From Parvibaculum sp. (GTDB lineage Bacteria > Pseudomonadota > Alphaproteobacteria > Parvibaculales > Parvibaculaceae): DNA of 64,000 bases. Below are positions 18,269-27,139 of this stretch, in pieces. The DNA is taken from contig NZNS01000008.1 in assembly GCA_002694985.1 (NCBI GenBank), positions 42,096 through 106,095 on the forward strand, given 5' to 3'. Made by a program: the position numbers and the translations under genes. Every line of letters begins with the position of its first letter. Positions within the stretch are counted from its first letter, which is position 1. The notes beneath the pieces are model-generated. The model had not been told where the DNA came from and made no database searches. It saw only the letters and a list, made by a program, of their open reading frames with translations.

Positions 18269-18332
18269 GGATAAGTACGGCCGAACGTCATCGAAACGTC
18301 ATCAAACCGTCACAAAACTTTCCGGGCGAAAT

Positions 18333-19313
18333 CTATCCCCGGTTTGCGAGGGCCGCCGCCTGACGCAATGCGCGCTCGTAACGCCATGTCTCGAAAGAAA
18401 ATATCCCCAGTCCGAACCAGATGAGGCCGAAGGTCATCATCTGGACGCTGCCAAGCGGCTCTCCATAGAGGAAAACGGCGACGAGGAACTGCGTCGTCGG
18501 GGCGAGATACTGCATGAGGCCCAAAGTGGCAAGGCGGATGCGCTGCGCCCCGAAGGCGAAGAGGAAGAGCGGCACCGCCGTCACCGGACCCGTCAGTACG
18601 AGGAAGGTCCAGGTGAACCAGCCCGCATTGCCGAAGCTCGTGCCGCCATGTCCGGAAAGCCACCAGAGATAGGCGAGCGCGAGAGGCAGCAGCACCAGCA
18701 CCTCGACGAAGAGGCCTTCGAGGGGCGTGGCGCGCGACACCTTCCGCAAATAGCCATAGGCCGCGAAGCTCGCCGCGAGATAGAGCGATATCCAGGGGAG
18801 CTGGCCAAGGTCGAAGGCGAAGATCGCAACACCGATGGCGGCGAGCCCGACCGCGACGCCCTGCGCACGCGACAGACGCTCGCCGAGAAAGGCGACGCCG
18901 AGCAGCACACTCACCAGCGGATTGATGTAGTAGCCGAGGCTCGTCTCGACGATGCGCGCCTCGTTGATCGAATAGATGAAGACGAACCAGTTGGAGCCAA
19001 TCAGGAGGCCTGTGCCAAGCAGCGTCCACATGGTGCGGCGGTCGCGGAGCACAGCCATCAAGGCGGCGCGGCGGCCGAGCACGAAGATGAGCAGAAGCGT
19101 CAGCACCACGCTCCAGACGGAGCGATGCGCCAGCACCTCGAAGGGCGGCACATCCATGAGCTGCTTGTAGAAGATGACGGAAAGGCCCCAGAGCAGATAG
19201 CCGAGGCCCGCAGCGGCAGCGCCGAGGGAGGCTTCGCTTGAGGGCGTTGAGGGGGCGGGTTTTTCCAGCACTTCGTTTCTCCCGCGGAATGCCGGACGCG
19301 CATCCGCGCGCAT
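18333..19313 (-). CDS. rarD: RarD-like EamA-family permease
   Basis: A 326-residue protein with ten predicted transmembrane helices arranged as two EamA repeats, typical of the drug/metabolite transporter superfamily. The opening AAAGLGYLLWGLSVIFYKQL and the segment SNWFVFIYSINEARIVETSL closely resemble RarD (chloramphenicol-sensitive protein family). ETSLGYYINPLVSVLLG follows as in that family. The N-terminal about 28 residues are hydrophilic. The 11-residue ATG start lacks a clear ribosome site, so the exact start is uncertain. Substrate unknown. Confidence 0.88.
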   Translation of the reverse strand: MRADARPAFRGRNEVLEKPAPSTPSSEASLGAAAAGLGYLLWGLSVIFYKQLMDVPPFEVLAHRSVWSVVLTLLLIFVLGRRAALMAVLRDRRTMWTLLGTGLLIGSNWFVFIYSINEARIVETSLGYYINPLVSVLLGVAFLGERLSRAQGVAVGLAAIGVAIFAFDLGQLPWISLYLAASFAAYGYLRKVSRATPLEGLFVEVLVLLPLALAYLWWLSGHGGTSFGNAGWFTWTFLVLTGPVTAVPLFLFAFGAQRIRLATLGLMQYLAPTTQFLVAVFLYGEPLGSVQMMTFGLIWFGLGIFSFETWRYERALRQAAALANRG

Positions 19314-19500
19314 CTTGTATCATGCCGGAAGCGGCGAGGGGTCGGTCTCGTTCGACGGCGGCACATGGAATTGGCCGCCGTCGACTTCGTCCCTTGAAAA
19401 ATTCCTGCAAAGAGAGACGCCGCGTTACACGGCTTCCGGCCCCCCGGGTCTCCTTAAGTTCACAAGGAGGCCCCGGTGGTGACGTTTTTTGAGGTATGCC

Positions 19501-21195
19501 TCAGGCGCCCGCGCTTTCCTTGCGGTTATGCGTGGTGGGGGCCGGGGCGCCATCGCGCAGGAGCTTGTGCGTGATGGAATCCGTCAAGGCCTGGAAGGAC
19601 GCATCCACGATGTTGGGCGAGACGCCGACCGTGAACCAGCGGTTGCCCTTGCCGTCCGCGCTTTCGATCATGACGCGGGTGACGGCTTCCGTGCCGCTTG
19701 TCAGGATACGCACCTTGAAGTCGGCGAGGCGCAGATCCTCGATATAGGGCGAGTATTTGCCGAGGTCTTTTCTGAGCGCCTGATCGAGCGCATTGACGGG
19801 GCCGTTACCCTCACCCACCGAGATCAGCTTTTCGCCATCGACCACGACCTTCACGGTTGCTTCCGAGACGGTGACGAGGGCGCCGAGCGCGTTGTAGCGG
19901 CGCTCGACCAGCACACGGAAGGATTCCACATCGAAGAAGGCGGGCACCTCGCCGAGGATGCGCCGCGCCAGAAGCTCGAAAGAGGCTTCCGCGCCGTCAT
20001 AGGAATAGCCAAGGAATTCGCGCTCCTTCACCTCGTCCAGCAGGCGGCCGATGCGGCGGTCGGAAGGATCGAAGGCGATGCCCGCTTCTTCGAGGCGCGC
20101 GAGGATGTTCGACTTGCCGGCCTGATCGGAGACGGCGATCTTGCGCTTGTTGCCGACGCTTTCGGGCGGCACATGCTCATAGGTCTTCGGGTCCTTGAGG
20201 ATCGCGGAGACATGGATGCCGGCCTTGGACGCGAAGGCGCTTTCGCCGACATAGGGCGCGTAGCGATCCGGCGCGCGGTTCAGGATTTCATCCAGCGTGC
20301 GCGAAACATGGGTGAGATTTTTCAGGCGCTCATGGGTGACGCCGATCTCGAAGCGGTCCGCATATTCGGACTTCAGGAGAAGCGTCGGGATGATGGAGAC
20401 CATGTTGGCATTGCCGCAGCGCTCGCCGAGCCCGTTCAACGTGCCCTGCACCTGGCGCACGCCCGCGCGCACGGCGGCGAGCGAATTTGCCACCGCGTTT
20501 TCCGTGTCGTTATGCGTGTGGATGCCAAGCTTTTCGCCCGGCACACCGGCGGCGACAATCTCGCCGACAATGCGCTCCACCTCATCTGGCAAGGAGCCGC
20601 CATTGGTGTCGCAGAGGACGGCCCAGCGCGCGCCATTTTCCAGCGCGGTCTTCACGCAGGAAAGCGCATAGGCGGGGTTCGCCTTGTAGCCGTCGAAGAA
20701 GTGCTCGCAATCGATCATGGGCTCGCGGCCCTTCGCGGCGACGGCCTTCACGCTGTCGGCGATGGTTTCGAGATTTTCGTCATTGGTGATGCCGAGCGCG
20801 ACCGAGACATGGAAGTCCCAGCTTTTGGCGACGAGGCAGACGGCATCCGTATCGGCATCGAGGATGGCGGCGAGACCGGGATCGTTCGAGGCGGAGCGCC
20901 CTGCCCGCTTCGTCATGCCGAAGGCGGTGAACTTCGCGTGAGCGAGCTTCGGCTGTTCACCGAAAAAGGCGGTGTCGGTCGGATTGGCGCCCGGATAGCC
21001 GCCCTCGATATAGTCCAGCCCCAACTCATCGAGCAGGCCCGCAATGAGGTGCTTGTCCTCCACGCTGAAATCGACGCCGGTCGTCTGCGCGCCGTCGCGC
21101 AGCGTGGTGTCGAAAAGGTAGAGGCGTTCTCGCGTATTGGCTCGCGTATTGGCTCGCGTATTGGCTCTCGTATTGGCCGTCTTGGACTTGCTCAT
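19501..21195 (-). CDS. cimA: (R)-citramalate synthase
   Basis: A 564-residue protein from ATG 21195. It condenses pyruvate and acetyl-CoA to citramalate for threonine-independent isoleucine synthesis. The HMGL-like catalytic barrel begins LYLFDTTLRDGAQTTGV (metal-binding Asp and catalytic Arg), and GIHTHNDTENAVANSLAAV carries the metal-binding histidines. The C-terminal about 130 residues are a LeuA-type regulatory dimer domain, expected to sense isoleucine. Citramalate-synthase character, rather than isopropylmalate synthase, is suggested by the LDYIEGGYPGANPTD block and the length. The N-terminal MSKSKT is followed by four ANTR repeats encoded by a 12-bp tandem repeat. Upstream residues to 21276 are probably not translated. 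Confidence 0.92.
   Translation of the reverse strand: MSKSKTANTRANTRANTRANTRERLYLFDTTLRDGAQTTGVDFSVEDKHLIAGLLDELGLDYIEGGYPGANPTDTAFFGEQPKLAHAKFTAFGMTKRAGRSASNDPGLAAILDADTDAVCLVAKSWDFHVSVALGITNDENLETIADSVKAVAAKGREPMIDCEHFFDGYKANPAYALSCVKTALENGARWAVLCDTNGGSLPDEVERIVGEIVAAGVPGEKLGIHTHNDTENAVANSLAAVRAGVRQVQGTLNGLGERCGNANMVSIIPTLLLKSEYADRFEIGVTHERLKNLTHVSRTLDEILNRAPDRYAPYVGESAFASKAGIHVSAILKDPKTYEHVPPESVGNKRKIAVSDQAGKSNILARLEEAGIAFDPSDRRIGRLLDEVKEREFLGYSYDGAEASFELLARRILGEVPAFFDVESFRVLVERRYNALGALVTVSEATVKVVVDGEKLISVGEGNGPVNALDQALRKDLGKYSPYIEDLRLADFKVRILTSGTEAVTRVMIESADGKGNRWFTVGVSPNIVDASFQALTDSITHKLLRDGAPAPTTHNRKESAGA
21131..21178. repeat. 12-bp tandem repeat in 5' coding end of cimA
   Basis: Three identical copies of CGCGTATTGGCT (21131-21142, 21143-21154, 21155-21166) are followed by a diverged fourth (21167-21178). 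They encode repeated Ala-Asn-Thr-Arg near the CimA N-terminus. The unit length is a multiple of three, so copy change would lengthen or shorten the tail without breaking the frame. Confidence 0.9.
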
Positions 21196-21533
21196 GGTGT
21201 CGTTCGCTTCTTTGCCGCATCGTGGAAAGGCGCTGACACGCCAGTCAAAAATCGTCCGGGGGGTGACTTCCGCCACCGGCCAGACCCGTTATCCACAATG
21301 TATTGCAAGCGTGCTTGTACGGCGGCGGCGGCCGCGCTTCCAGTTTTGTTTCTCCCGTTTACTCCGAAATACGCGTCCCTTTTTTGAGGACGCGCGTTCG
21401 GACGCAAAACCGGAACCCACTTTTGCTGAACGCGCTGGTATGTCAGCCGCTAATAATCAGACCCTGAATGATCGAGTGTGCCGGGTTCATGCCGGTATCC
21501 TGATCTGTTGCCGTTAAAAAAACTATAACAGTT
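21196..21533. other. Intergenic gap between gltX and cimA
   Basis: No credible gene. CGCGTCC (21372-21378) and GGACGCG (21388-21394) form a 7-bp stem around a 9-base loop; there is no T-run immediately after it on either strand, so a terminator is not supported. CAAGC-GT-GCTTG (21306-21317) is a smaller dyad. The short plus-strand frame at 21440-21516 has no recognisable content. The gap presumably carries the cimA promoter on the minus strand; I cannot place its boxes. Confidence 0.4.
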
Positions 21534-22898
21534 TCAAGCCGTTAGTCCGCCGAGCCGGGCCTTTGCCTGCTCCCGTCCGATCAGAGGTAACAGGTTTTTC
21601 AATTCCGGTCCATGCGGCAAACCCGTCAGGGCGAGGCGAAGCGGCATGAAGAGCGCCTTGCCCTTGCGGCCCGTCGCCTGCTTCACGGCGCCGGTCCAGA
21701 GGCTCCATGTGGCCTGATCCCAAGGCTCCGGGGGCAACGCAGCGGCGGCGGCAGCAGCAAAATCGCTGTCCTCGATGACGGGCTCAACCGGGCCCTCGAC
21801 GATGCGCGCCCATTCCGCCGCATCGTGGAAGAGGACGAGGTTGGGTTTCACGGCATCCCAGAAAGCCTCGCCGAGATCGGCACCGAGGGCGGCGAGACGC
21901 GGCTGCGCCTGCGCATAGGGCATGAGATGGAGGCAGGCGGCATTGACGCGGGTGAGATCCGCCGGGTCGAAGCGGATATCGGAACGGCCCAGGCTCGAAA
22001 TGTCGAAGGTTTCGGCCAGTGTTTCGAGCGAGAGGCAGGGCTCGACCGGCTCGGGCGTACCGAGACGCGCGAGAAGCGCATTGAGCGCCATCGCCTCATA
22101 GCCCGCCTCGCGGAGCGCGCGGAGCGAGAAGCGCTCGGCATCGTCGCGCTTGGAGAGGGGTTTGCCCTCCGGCCCGTTCAGGAGCGAGTAATGCGCGAAG
22201 GCAGGCGGCTCGGCCCCTAGCGCGCGGATGATCTGGATCTGGACGCCTGTATTGGTGATGTGGTCCGAACCGCGGATGACATGGCTGATCTGGAAGTCGA
22301 TATCGTCGACGATGCTCGGCAGCGTGTAGAGGAAGCGGCCATCCTCGCGGATGAGGACGGGGTCCGAAAGCGAGGCGCCATCGACCTCGACATGACCCTG
22401 GATCATGTCCTCGAATGTCGTGTGTTCGTGGTCGAGCTTGAAACGCCAATGGGGGCGTCGGCCGTCGGCTTCGAGGGCGGCGCGGTCTTCATCGGTGAGC
22501 TTGAGCGCGGCGCGGTCATAGACGGGGGGAAGCCCGCGCGCGTGCTGGCGCTTGCGGCGCCGGTCGAGCTCGGCCGCGCTTTCATAGGCCGGATAGAGGC
22601 GGCCATCGGCTTTCAGCTTTTCAGCCGCCGCTTCATAGGCCGCGAGGCGTTCGGACTGGCGGGCGAAGATGTCATGGGTGAGACCCAGCCAGGCAAGGTC
22701 TTCCTCGATCGCGGCGGCAAATTCTGCCGTGGAGCGGGCATCATCCGTGTCGTCCATGCGGAGCATGAACTTTCCGCTATTCTTCCGTGCAAAGAGGAAG
22801 TTGAAAAGCGCGGCGCGCGCATTGCCGACATGAAGACGGCCCGTGGGCGACGGAGCGAAGCGGACGATCACGTTCGAGGAATCGGGACTACCGTTCAT
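21534..22898 (-). CDS. gltX: Glutamate--tRNA ligase
   Basis: A 454-residue class I aminoacyl-tRNA synthetase. The HIGH motif appears as HVGN in APSPTGRLHVGNARAALFN (residues 15-33). The KMSKS motif appears as PLSKRDD near residue 250. Alphaproteobacteria usually carry two GltX paralogues, one often acylating tRNA-Gln. The variant KMSKS (LSKR) and 454-residue length fit either copy, so the tRNA specificity is not determined here. The start overlaps the nadE stop by four bases (ATGA), so the two genes are translationally coupled on the minus strand. Confidence 0.93.
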   Translation of the reverse strand: MNGSPDSSNVIVRFAPSPTGRLHVGNARAALFNFLFARKNSGKFMLRMDDTDDARSTAEFAAAIEEDLAWLGLTHDIFARQSERLAAYEAAAEKLKADGRLYPAYESAAELDRRRKRQHARGLPPVYDRAALKLTDEDRAALEADGRRPHWRFKLDHEHTTFEDMIQGHVEVDGASLSDPVLIREDGRFLYTLPSIVDDIDFQISHVIRGSDHITNTGVQIQIIRALGAEPPAFAHYSLLNGPEGKPLSKRDDAERFSLRALREAGYEAMALNALLARLGTPEPVEPCLSLETLAETFDISSLGRSDIRFDPADLTRVNAACLHLMPYAQAQPRLAALGADLGEAFWDAVKPNLVLFHDAAEWARIVEGPVEPVIEDSDFAAAAAAALPPEPWDQATWSLWTGAVKQATGRKGKALFMPLRLALTGLPHGPELKNLLPLIGREQAKARLGGLTA

Positions 22899-24562
22899 AC
22901 ATCCTGATCCCGGAAGCCGTTCACGATCGGATAGCGGCGGTCGCGACCGAAATTGCGCGCGGTGACTTTCACGCCCGGCGCGGACTGGCGGCGCTTGTAT
23001 TCCGAGATGTAGAGCAGATGCTCAACGCGCTTCACGAGATCGCGGTCATGGCCGCGCTCGACGATCTCGCGCGCCGACATTTCCTCTTCCACGAGGCAGT
23101 GAAGGATATCGTCCAGCACCTCGTATGGCGGCAGCGAATCCTCGTCCTTCTGATCGGGGCGCAGCTCGGCGGAGGGCGGGCGCGTGATGATGTTTTCCGG
23201 GATCACCCTGCCCTTTGGCCCCAGGCATCCCTTCGGCATGTTCTCGTTGCGCCAGCGCGACATGCGGAAGACGCGCGTCTTGTAGAGATCCTTGATCGGA
23301 TTGAAGCCGCCATTCATGTCGCCATAGATGGTGGCGTAGCCGGCCGAGATTTCGGACTTGTTGCCGGTGGTGAGCAGCATGGAGCCGAACTTGTTGGAAA
23401 TCGCCATGAGGATGACGCCGCGCGAGCGCGACTGGAGATTTTCTTCCGTTGTATCGGCCTGTGTGTTCTCGAAAAGCGTTTCGAGTGCGGAGGTGAAGCC
23501 CGCGACCGGCGCCTCGATGGAAACGGTGTCATAGCGAACGCCGAGAAGTTTCGCGCATTCCGCCGCATCGTCGAGGCTTTCCGACGAGGTGTAGCGGTAA
23601 GGCAGCATGACGCAGTGAACCTTGTCGGGGCCCAGCGCGTCGACGGCGATGGCGGCGACGAGCGCACTGTCGATGCCGCCCGAGAGGCCGAGAACGACGC
23701 CGGGAAAATGGTTCTTCTTCACATAGTCGCGCAGGCCCTGCACGACGGCGAGATAGAGCGCTTCGTCGCCCTCCTCGATCTTCGCGCGTTCGCCGGTCTC
23801 GCAGACCCAGCCCTTGTCCTCGCGCGTCCAGTCGGTGAGCACGATCTTCTCTTCCCATGCGGGCATCTGGACGGGGAGCGAGAGATCGGCATTCAGCACG
23901 AAAGAGGCGCCGTCGAAGACGAGTTCGTCCTGACCGCCGAGCTGGTTCACATAAGCCAGCGGCAGGCCGCTCTCCTTGATGCGGGCGATGGCAAGCTGCA
24001 TCCGCGCGTCGAACTTGTTGAAGTCGTAAGGCGAGCCGTTCGGCACAAGCAGGATTTCAGCGCCGGACTCTTCGAGGCATTCGACCACATCCGGGAACCA
24101 GATGTCCTCGCAGATGGGGGCGCCGATGCGCACGCCGCGCACATTGAAGGGGCCGGGCATGGGGCCTTCGTCGAAGACGCGGGGCTCGTCGAAGACGGAA
24201 TAGTTCGGCAGGTGGGCCTTGGCACGGTAGCCGCGGACCTCGCCACGATCGAGATAGAGGACGGCATTGAAGAGCTTGCCGTCATCGGCGAGCCAGGGGC
24301 AGCCGATAAGGACGCCGGGGCCGCCATCGACCGTCTGGCGGGCGAGCTCTATCGCGGCATTGCGCGCGGCCTGCTGGAAGGCGCGCTTCAGCACGAGGTC
24401 TTCCGGCGGATAGCCGGTGAGGAAAAGCTCGGTGAAGACGATGAGGTCCGCGCCCCCGACCTCCGCCTCGCGGCGGGCCTCGACGGCCTTCTGGAGATTG
24501 CCCGCGATGTCCCCCACGACGGGGTTCAGCTGGGCGAGAGCAATGCGGAGCTTGTCGGTCAT
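22895..24562 (-). CDS. nadE: NAD+ synthase (glutamine-hydrolysing)
   Basis: A 555-residue bifunctional enzyme making NAD+ from deamido-NAD+ with glutamine as nitrogen donor. The N-terminal nitrilase-type glutaminase has the catalytic triad: Glu in IVFTELFLTGYP, Lys in KAHLPNYSVFDE, Cys in GAPICEDIWFPD (about residue 150). The C-terminal ATP-pyrophosphatase synthetase domain has the P-loop VLGLSGGIDSALVAAIA. ATG 24562 gives MTDKLRIALAQLN, the conserved start; residues upstream to 24631 come from a short G-rich repeat (24589-24623) and are probably not translated. It precedes gltX with a 4-bp overlap. Confidence 0.95.
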   Translation of the reverse strand: MTDKLRIALAQLNPVVGDIAGNLQKAVEARREAEVGGADLIVFTELFLTGYPPEDLVLKRAFQQAARNAAIELARQTVDGGPGVLIGCPWLADDGKLFNAVLYLDRGEVRGYRAKAHLPNYSVFDEPRVFDEGPMPGPFNVRGVRIGAPICEDIWFPDVVECLEESGAEILLVPNGSPYDFNKFDARMQLAIARIKESGLPLAYVNQLGGQDELVFDGASFVLNADLSLPVQMPAWEEKIVLTDWTREDKGWVCETGERAKIEEGDEALYLAVVQGLRDYVKKNHFPGVVLGLSGGIDSALVAAIAVDALGPDKVHCVMLPYRYTSSESLDDAAECAKLLGVRYDTVSIEAPVAGFTSALETLFENTQADTTEENLQSRSRGVILMAISNKFGSMLLTTGNKSEISAGYATIYGDMNGGFNPIKDLYKTRVFRMSRWRNENMPKGCLGPKGRVIPENIITRPPSAELRPDQKDEDSLPPYEVLDDILHCLVEEEMSAREIVERGHDRDLVKRVEHLLYISEYKRRQSAPGVKVTARNFGRDRRYPIVNGFRDQDV

Positions 24563-24588
24563 GTCGCTTTCGGCGTTTTCACAAGGAC

Positions 24589-24623
24589 TCGCGGGGGAAT
24601 CGCGGGAGGAATCGCGGGGGCTT
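24589..24623. repeat. G-rich imperfect tandem repeat upstream of nadE
   Basis: Three imperfect copies of a 11-12 bp unit of the form TCGCGGGRGGAA occur at 24589-24599, 24600-24611 and 24612-24623. They lie in the nadE leader, about 30-60 bases before its ATG on the minus strand. Plus-strand purine-rich repeats of this kind slip easily in replication. Confidence 0.55.
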
Positions 24624-24773
24624 AGCCGCATGTATGATGGCGGTTTTAGCCGTTGAGAAGCGCACTCACAATAGTTCAGGGATGAACGATGGCGAGGATC
24701 ATTCCGGGGTGCGCCCGGCGCAGGCTGCCGCTAGGCTCGCACCAACAGAAAATATTGCAATGGAGAAGCCGCC

Positions 24774-25775
24774 ATGACCGCGAACCGCCAGGTACTGCTG
24801 ACAGAAACGCCACAGGGAAAGCTTGCAGAGAGCCACTTCAAGTTCGAGCCAAACGGCAAAATGCCCGAGGCGAAGGATGGCGAGCTGCTGGTGAAGACAA
24901 AGCTCATCTCGCTCGATGCGGCGAACCGGGCCTGGATGCAGGGCGCGACCTACCGCTCGGCCGTGGAAGCGGGAACGGTGATGGCGGGCGGCTCGATATC
25001 GGAAGTCGTGGAGGCGAAGGCGCCGGGCTTTGCCAAGGGCGACCTCGTTTTCGCCGACACAGGCTGGCAGGATTATGCCGCCGTGCCCGCCAAGACGGCG
25101 CGGAAGATGCCGAAGATGGAACCCCTCTCCCACCTCCTCAGCGTTTATGGCATTGCCGGGCTGACCGCCTATTTCGGACTTCTTGAAGTCGGCAAGCCGA
25201 AGGCTGGCGAGACGGTGGTCGTGTCGGCCGCAGCGGGCTCCGTCGGGTCCATCGTCGGGCAGATCGCCAAGATCAAGGGCTGCAACGTGATCGGCATCGC
25301 GGGCGGGGCCGAGAAATGCAAGCTCCTCACCGGCGAACTCGGCTTCGATGCGGCCATCGACTACAAGGCCGAGCCGGTCGGCAAGGCGCTGCGCAAGGCG
25401 GCGCCGAAGGGCATCGACGTCTATTTCGACAATGTGGGCGGCGACATTCTCGAAGCCGTGCTGTTCGGCATGAACAATTACGGGCGGATCGCCTGTTGCG
25501 GGGCGGTCTCGCAATATGATGGCGCGGCTCCCGCACATGGGCCGCGCGGCATTCCGGGCCTCGTCGTCGTGAAGCGGCTCACCATGCAGGGCTTCATCGT
25601 GACGGATTATCAGGACCAGCACGACAAGGCGCTGGCCGAACTTCAGGGCTGGGTCGAGAGCGGCAAGCTCAAGGTGAAAGAGGACATCATGGAGGGGCTC
25701 GAAAACACGCCGAAGGCGCTGATCGGGCTGCTCGCCGGGGAGAATGTCGGCAAACGCATGATCCGGGTGTCCTGA
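24774..25775 (+). CDS. NADP-dependent MDR oxidoreductase (paralogue 1)
   Basis: A 333-residue zinc-independent medium-chain reductase of the CurA/prostaglandin-reductase-like group that reduces double bonds conjugated to carbonyls, using NADPH. The nucleotide-binding Rossmann region reads VVVSAAAGSVGSIVGQIAKI (AxxGxxG), and DVYFDNVGGDILEAVL follows. Catalytic-zinc cysteines of true alcohol dehydrogenases are absent. GGAGAAGCCGCC precedes the ATG. It sits just upstream of the macA-macB-tolC-like operon on the same strand, 100 bp apart. It is paralogous to the genes at 30583 and 31688. Confidence 0.88.
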   Translation: MTANRQVLLTETPQGKLAESHFKFEPNGKMPEAKDGELLVKTKLISLDAANRAWMQGATYRSAVEAGTVMAGGSISEVVEAKAPGFAKGDLVFADTGWQDYAAVPAKTARKMPKMEPLSHLLSVYGIAGLTAYFGLLEVGKPKAGETVVVSAAAGSVGSIVGQIAKIKGCNVIGIAGGAEKCKLLTGELGFDAAIDYKAEPVGKALRKAAPKGIDVYFDNVGGDILEAVLFGMNNYGRIACCGAVSQYDGAAPAHGPRGIPGLVVVKRLTMQGFIVTDYQDQHDKALAELQGWVESGKLKVKEDIMEGLENTPKALIGLLAGENVGKRMIRVS

Positions 25776-25875
25776 GCTCACTGCATATTGTACCTATTCG
25801 CGCGTTAACTGCCCTTCATTGCCGATTTGACCGCTTTCCTGCGACGGAAGCGCCATACCTCTCCGTTATAGAAAG

Positions 25876-27129
25876 ATGGGCGGCAATGAAGAGGCAGACG
25901 GGCCAATGGGCTACGATAGCGACACGAGAGATGATATCCGGAACGGCGAGACGGGGAATTTTCCCGCAAGGCTGAAGGCATATTGGCGCGGCTTGCCCGG
26001 CGCTGTCCGCTGGGGCGGCATGGGCGCCGCCGCGCTTGTCGTGCTGTGGCTCTTCTATGGGTGGGCATTCAGCGGCGAAAGCACCACCTACCGCACCGCG
26101 ACCGCAGCGCGCGGCGATATCGAACAGACGGTGACGGCCCTCGGCTCCCTGCAACCCAAGGATTATGTCGATGTGGGTGCGCAGGTTTCCGGCCAGCTCA
26201 AGACCGTTCTGGTGGAGGTGGGCGACGAGGTGAAGGAAGGCGACCTGCTCGCCGAAATCAACGCCCAGACCTATGAAACGGCCCTGGCGGCCGCACGCGC
26301 GAAGCTGGTCCAGCTCCAGTCGGAACTGGCGGGCTCGCAGGCGGAGCTTGCCCTCGCACAGCGGCAATACAAGCGAAACCTCGACCTTGCGAAAATCGAT
26401 GCGGTGAGCCGCGACGCCCTCGACACGAGCGAGACGGCCGTGAAAACGACGCAGGCGACCATCGCCTCGCTCCAGGCACAGATCGAGCAGCAGAAATCGA
26501 CCGTCGAAGGCAATGAAATCAATCTCGGCTATACAAAAATCTATGCGCCGATGACCGGCACCGTCACCTCGCAGACTGCGCTGCAAGGCCAGACGCTGAA
26601 CGCGAACCAGACGGCGCCGACGATCCTGACCATTTCGGACCTCAGCACCATGACCGTCGAAGCGGAAGTGGCGGAAGCGGATGTGGGCCGGCTCACGCCC
26701 GGCATGCCCGTCTATTTTACCACGCTCGGCGCACCGGATGAGCGCTGGCGTTCGACCATACGCCAGATATTGCCGACGCCGGAGATCGAGAATGACGTGG
26801 TGCTCTATACCGTACTCATCGACATCGCCAATCCCGACCGCAAACTGATGACGGATATGACGACGCAGGTCTTCTTCCTGCTGGGCGAAGCCGATGACGT
26901 CGTGACCGTACCCGTGGGTGCGGTGAAAAGCGGTGCGGACGGCAAGTCCTATGTGAGGGTGCTGACGGAAGACGGGCCGGAACGGCGCGAGGTCGAGACC
27001 GGCATCGCCAACCGCATCAGCATGGAAATCAAGAGCGGGCTTGAAGCCGGAGAAATTGTTGTGACGGGAACGGAAACAGGCAGCCGCGAAAGCAGCAGTA
27101 GCAGCCGTGGCCGTCCGGGCTTCCTGTAA
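25876..27129 (+). CDS. macA: MacA-like efflux periplasmic adaptor
   Basis: A 417-residue HlyD/membrane-fusion protein. An N-terminal segment (about 45-62, [19 protein letters not shown]) is a signal-anchor. The lipoyl/barrel-sandwich halves flank a long alpha-helical hairpin rich in Ala, Gln and Leu (about 135-205). The beta-barrel and membrane-proximal domains follow, ending in a Ser/Gly/Arg tail ([11 protein letters not shown]). The macB ATPase-permease starts 10 bp downstream and an outer-membrane factor follows, so a complete tripartite MacA-MacB-TolC-type exporter is encoded here. A downstream ATG at 25906 (MGYDSD) is an alternative start. Substrates of this class include macrolides, lipopeptides and toxins; the substrate here is unknown. 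Confidence 0.9.
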   Translation: MGGNEEADGPMGYDSDTRDDIRNGETGNFPARLKAYWRGLPGAVRWGGMGAAALVVLWLFYGWAFSGESTTYRTATAARGDIEQTVTALGSLQPKDYVDVGAQVSGQLKTVLVEVGDEVKEGDLLAEINAQTYETALAAARAKLVQLQSELAGSQAELALAQRQYKRNLDLAKIDAVSRDALDTSETAVKTTQATIASLQAQIEQQKSTVEGNEINLGYTKIYAPMTGTVTSQTALQGQTLNANQTAPTILTISDLSTMTVEAEVAEADVGRLTPGMPVYFTTLGAPDERWRSTIRQILPTPEIENDVVLYTVLIDIANPDRKLMTDMTTQVFFLLGEADDVVTVPVGAVKSGADGKSYVRVLTEDGPERREVETGIANRISMEIKSGLEAGEIVVTGTETGSRESSSSSRGRPGFL

Positions 27130-27139
27130 GGCAAACCAG

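Noticed and set aside
18310..19410. 366-codon minus-strand frame over RarD-like gene
   Set aside because: The RarD-like frame shows ten transmembrane helices and family motifs; this alternative has shadow composition.
19489..21387. 632-codon plus-strand frame opposite cimA
   Set aside because: It fully overlaps the CimA coding region and has Glu/Arg/Ala shadow composition without any family signature. The cimA frame has catalytic and repeat evidence.
23018..24625. 535-codon plus-strand frame opposite nadE
   Set aside because: Antisense shadow of NAD synthetase, without domain or ribosome-site support.
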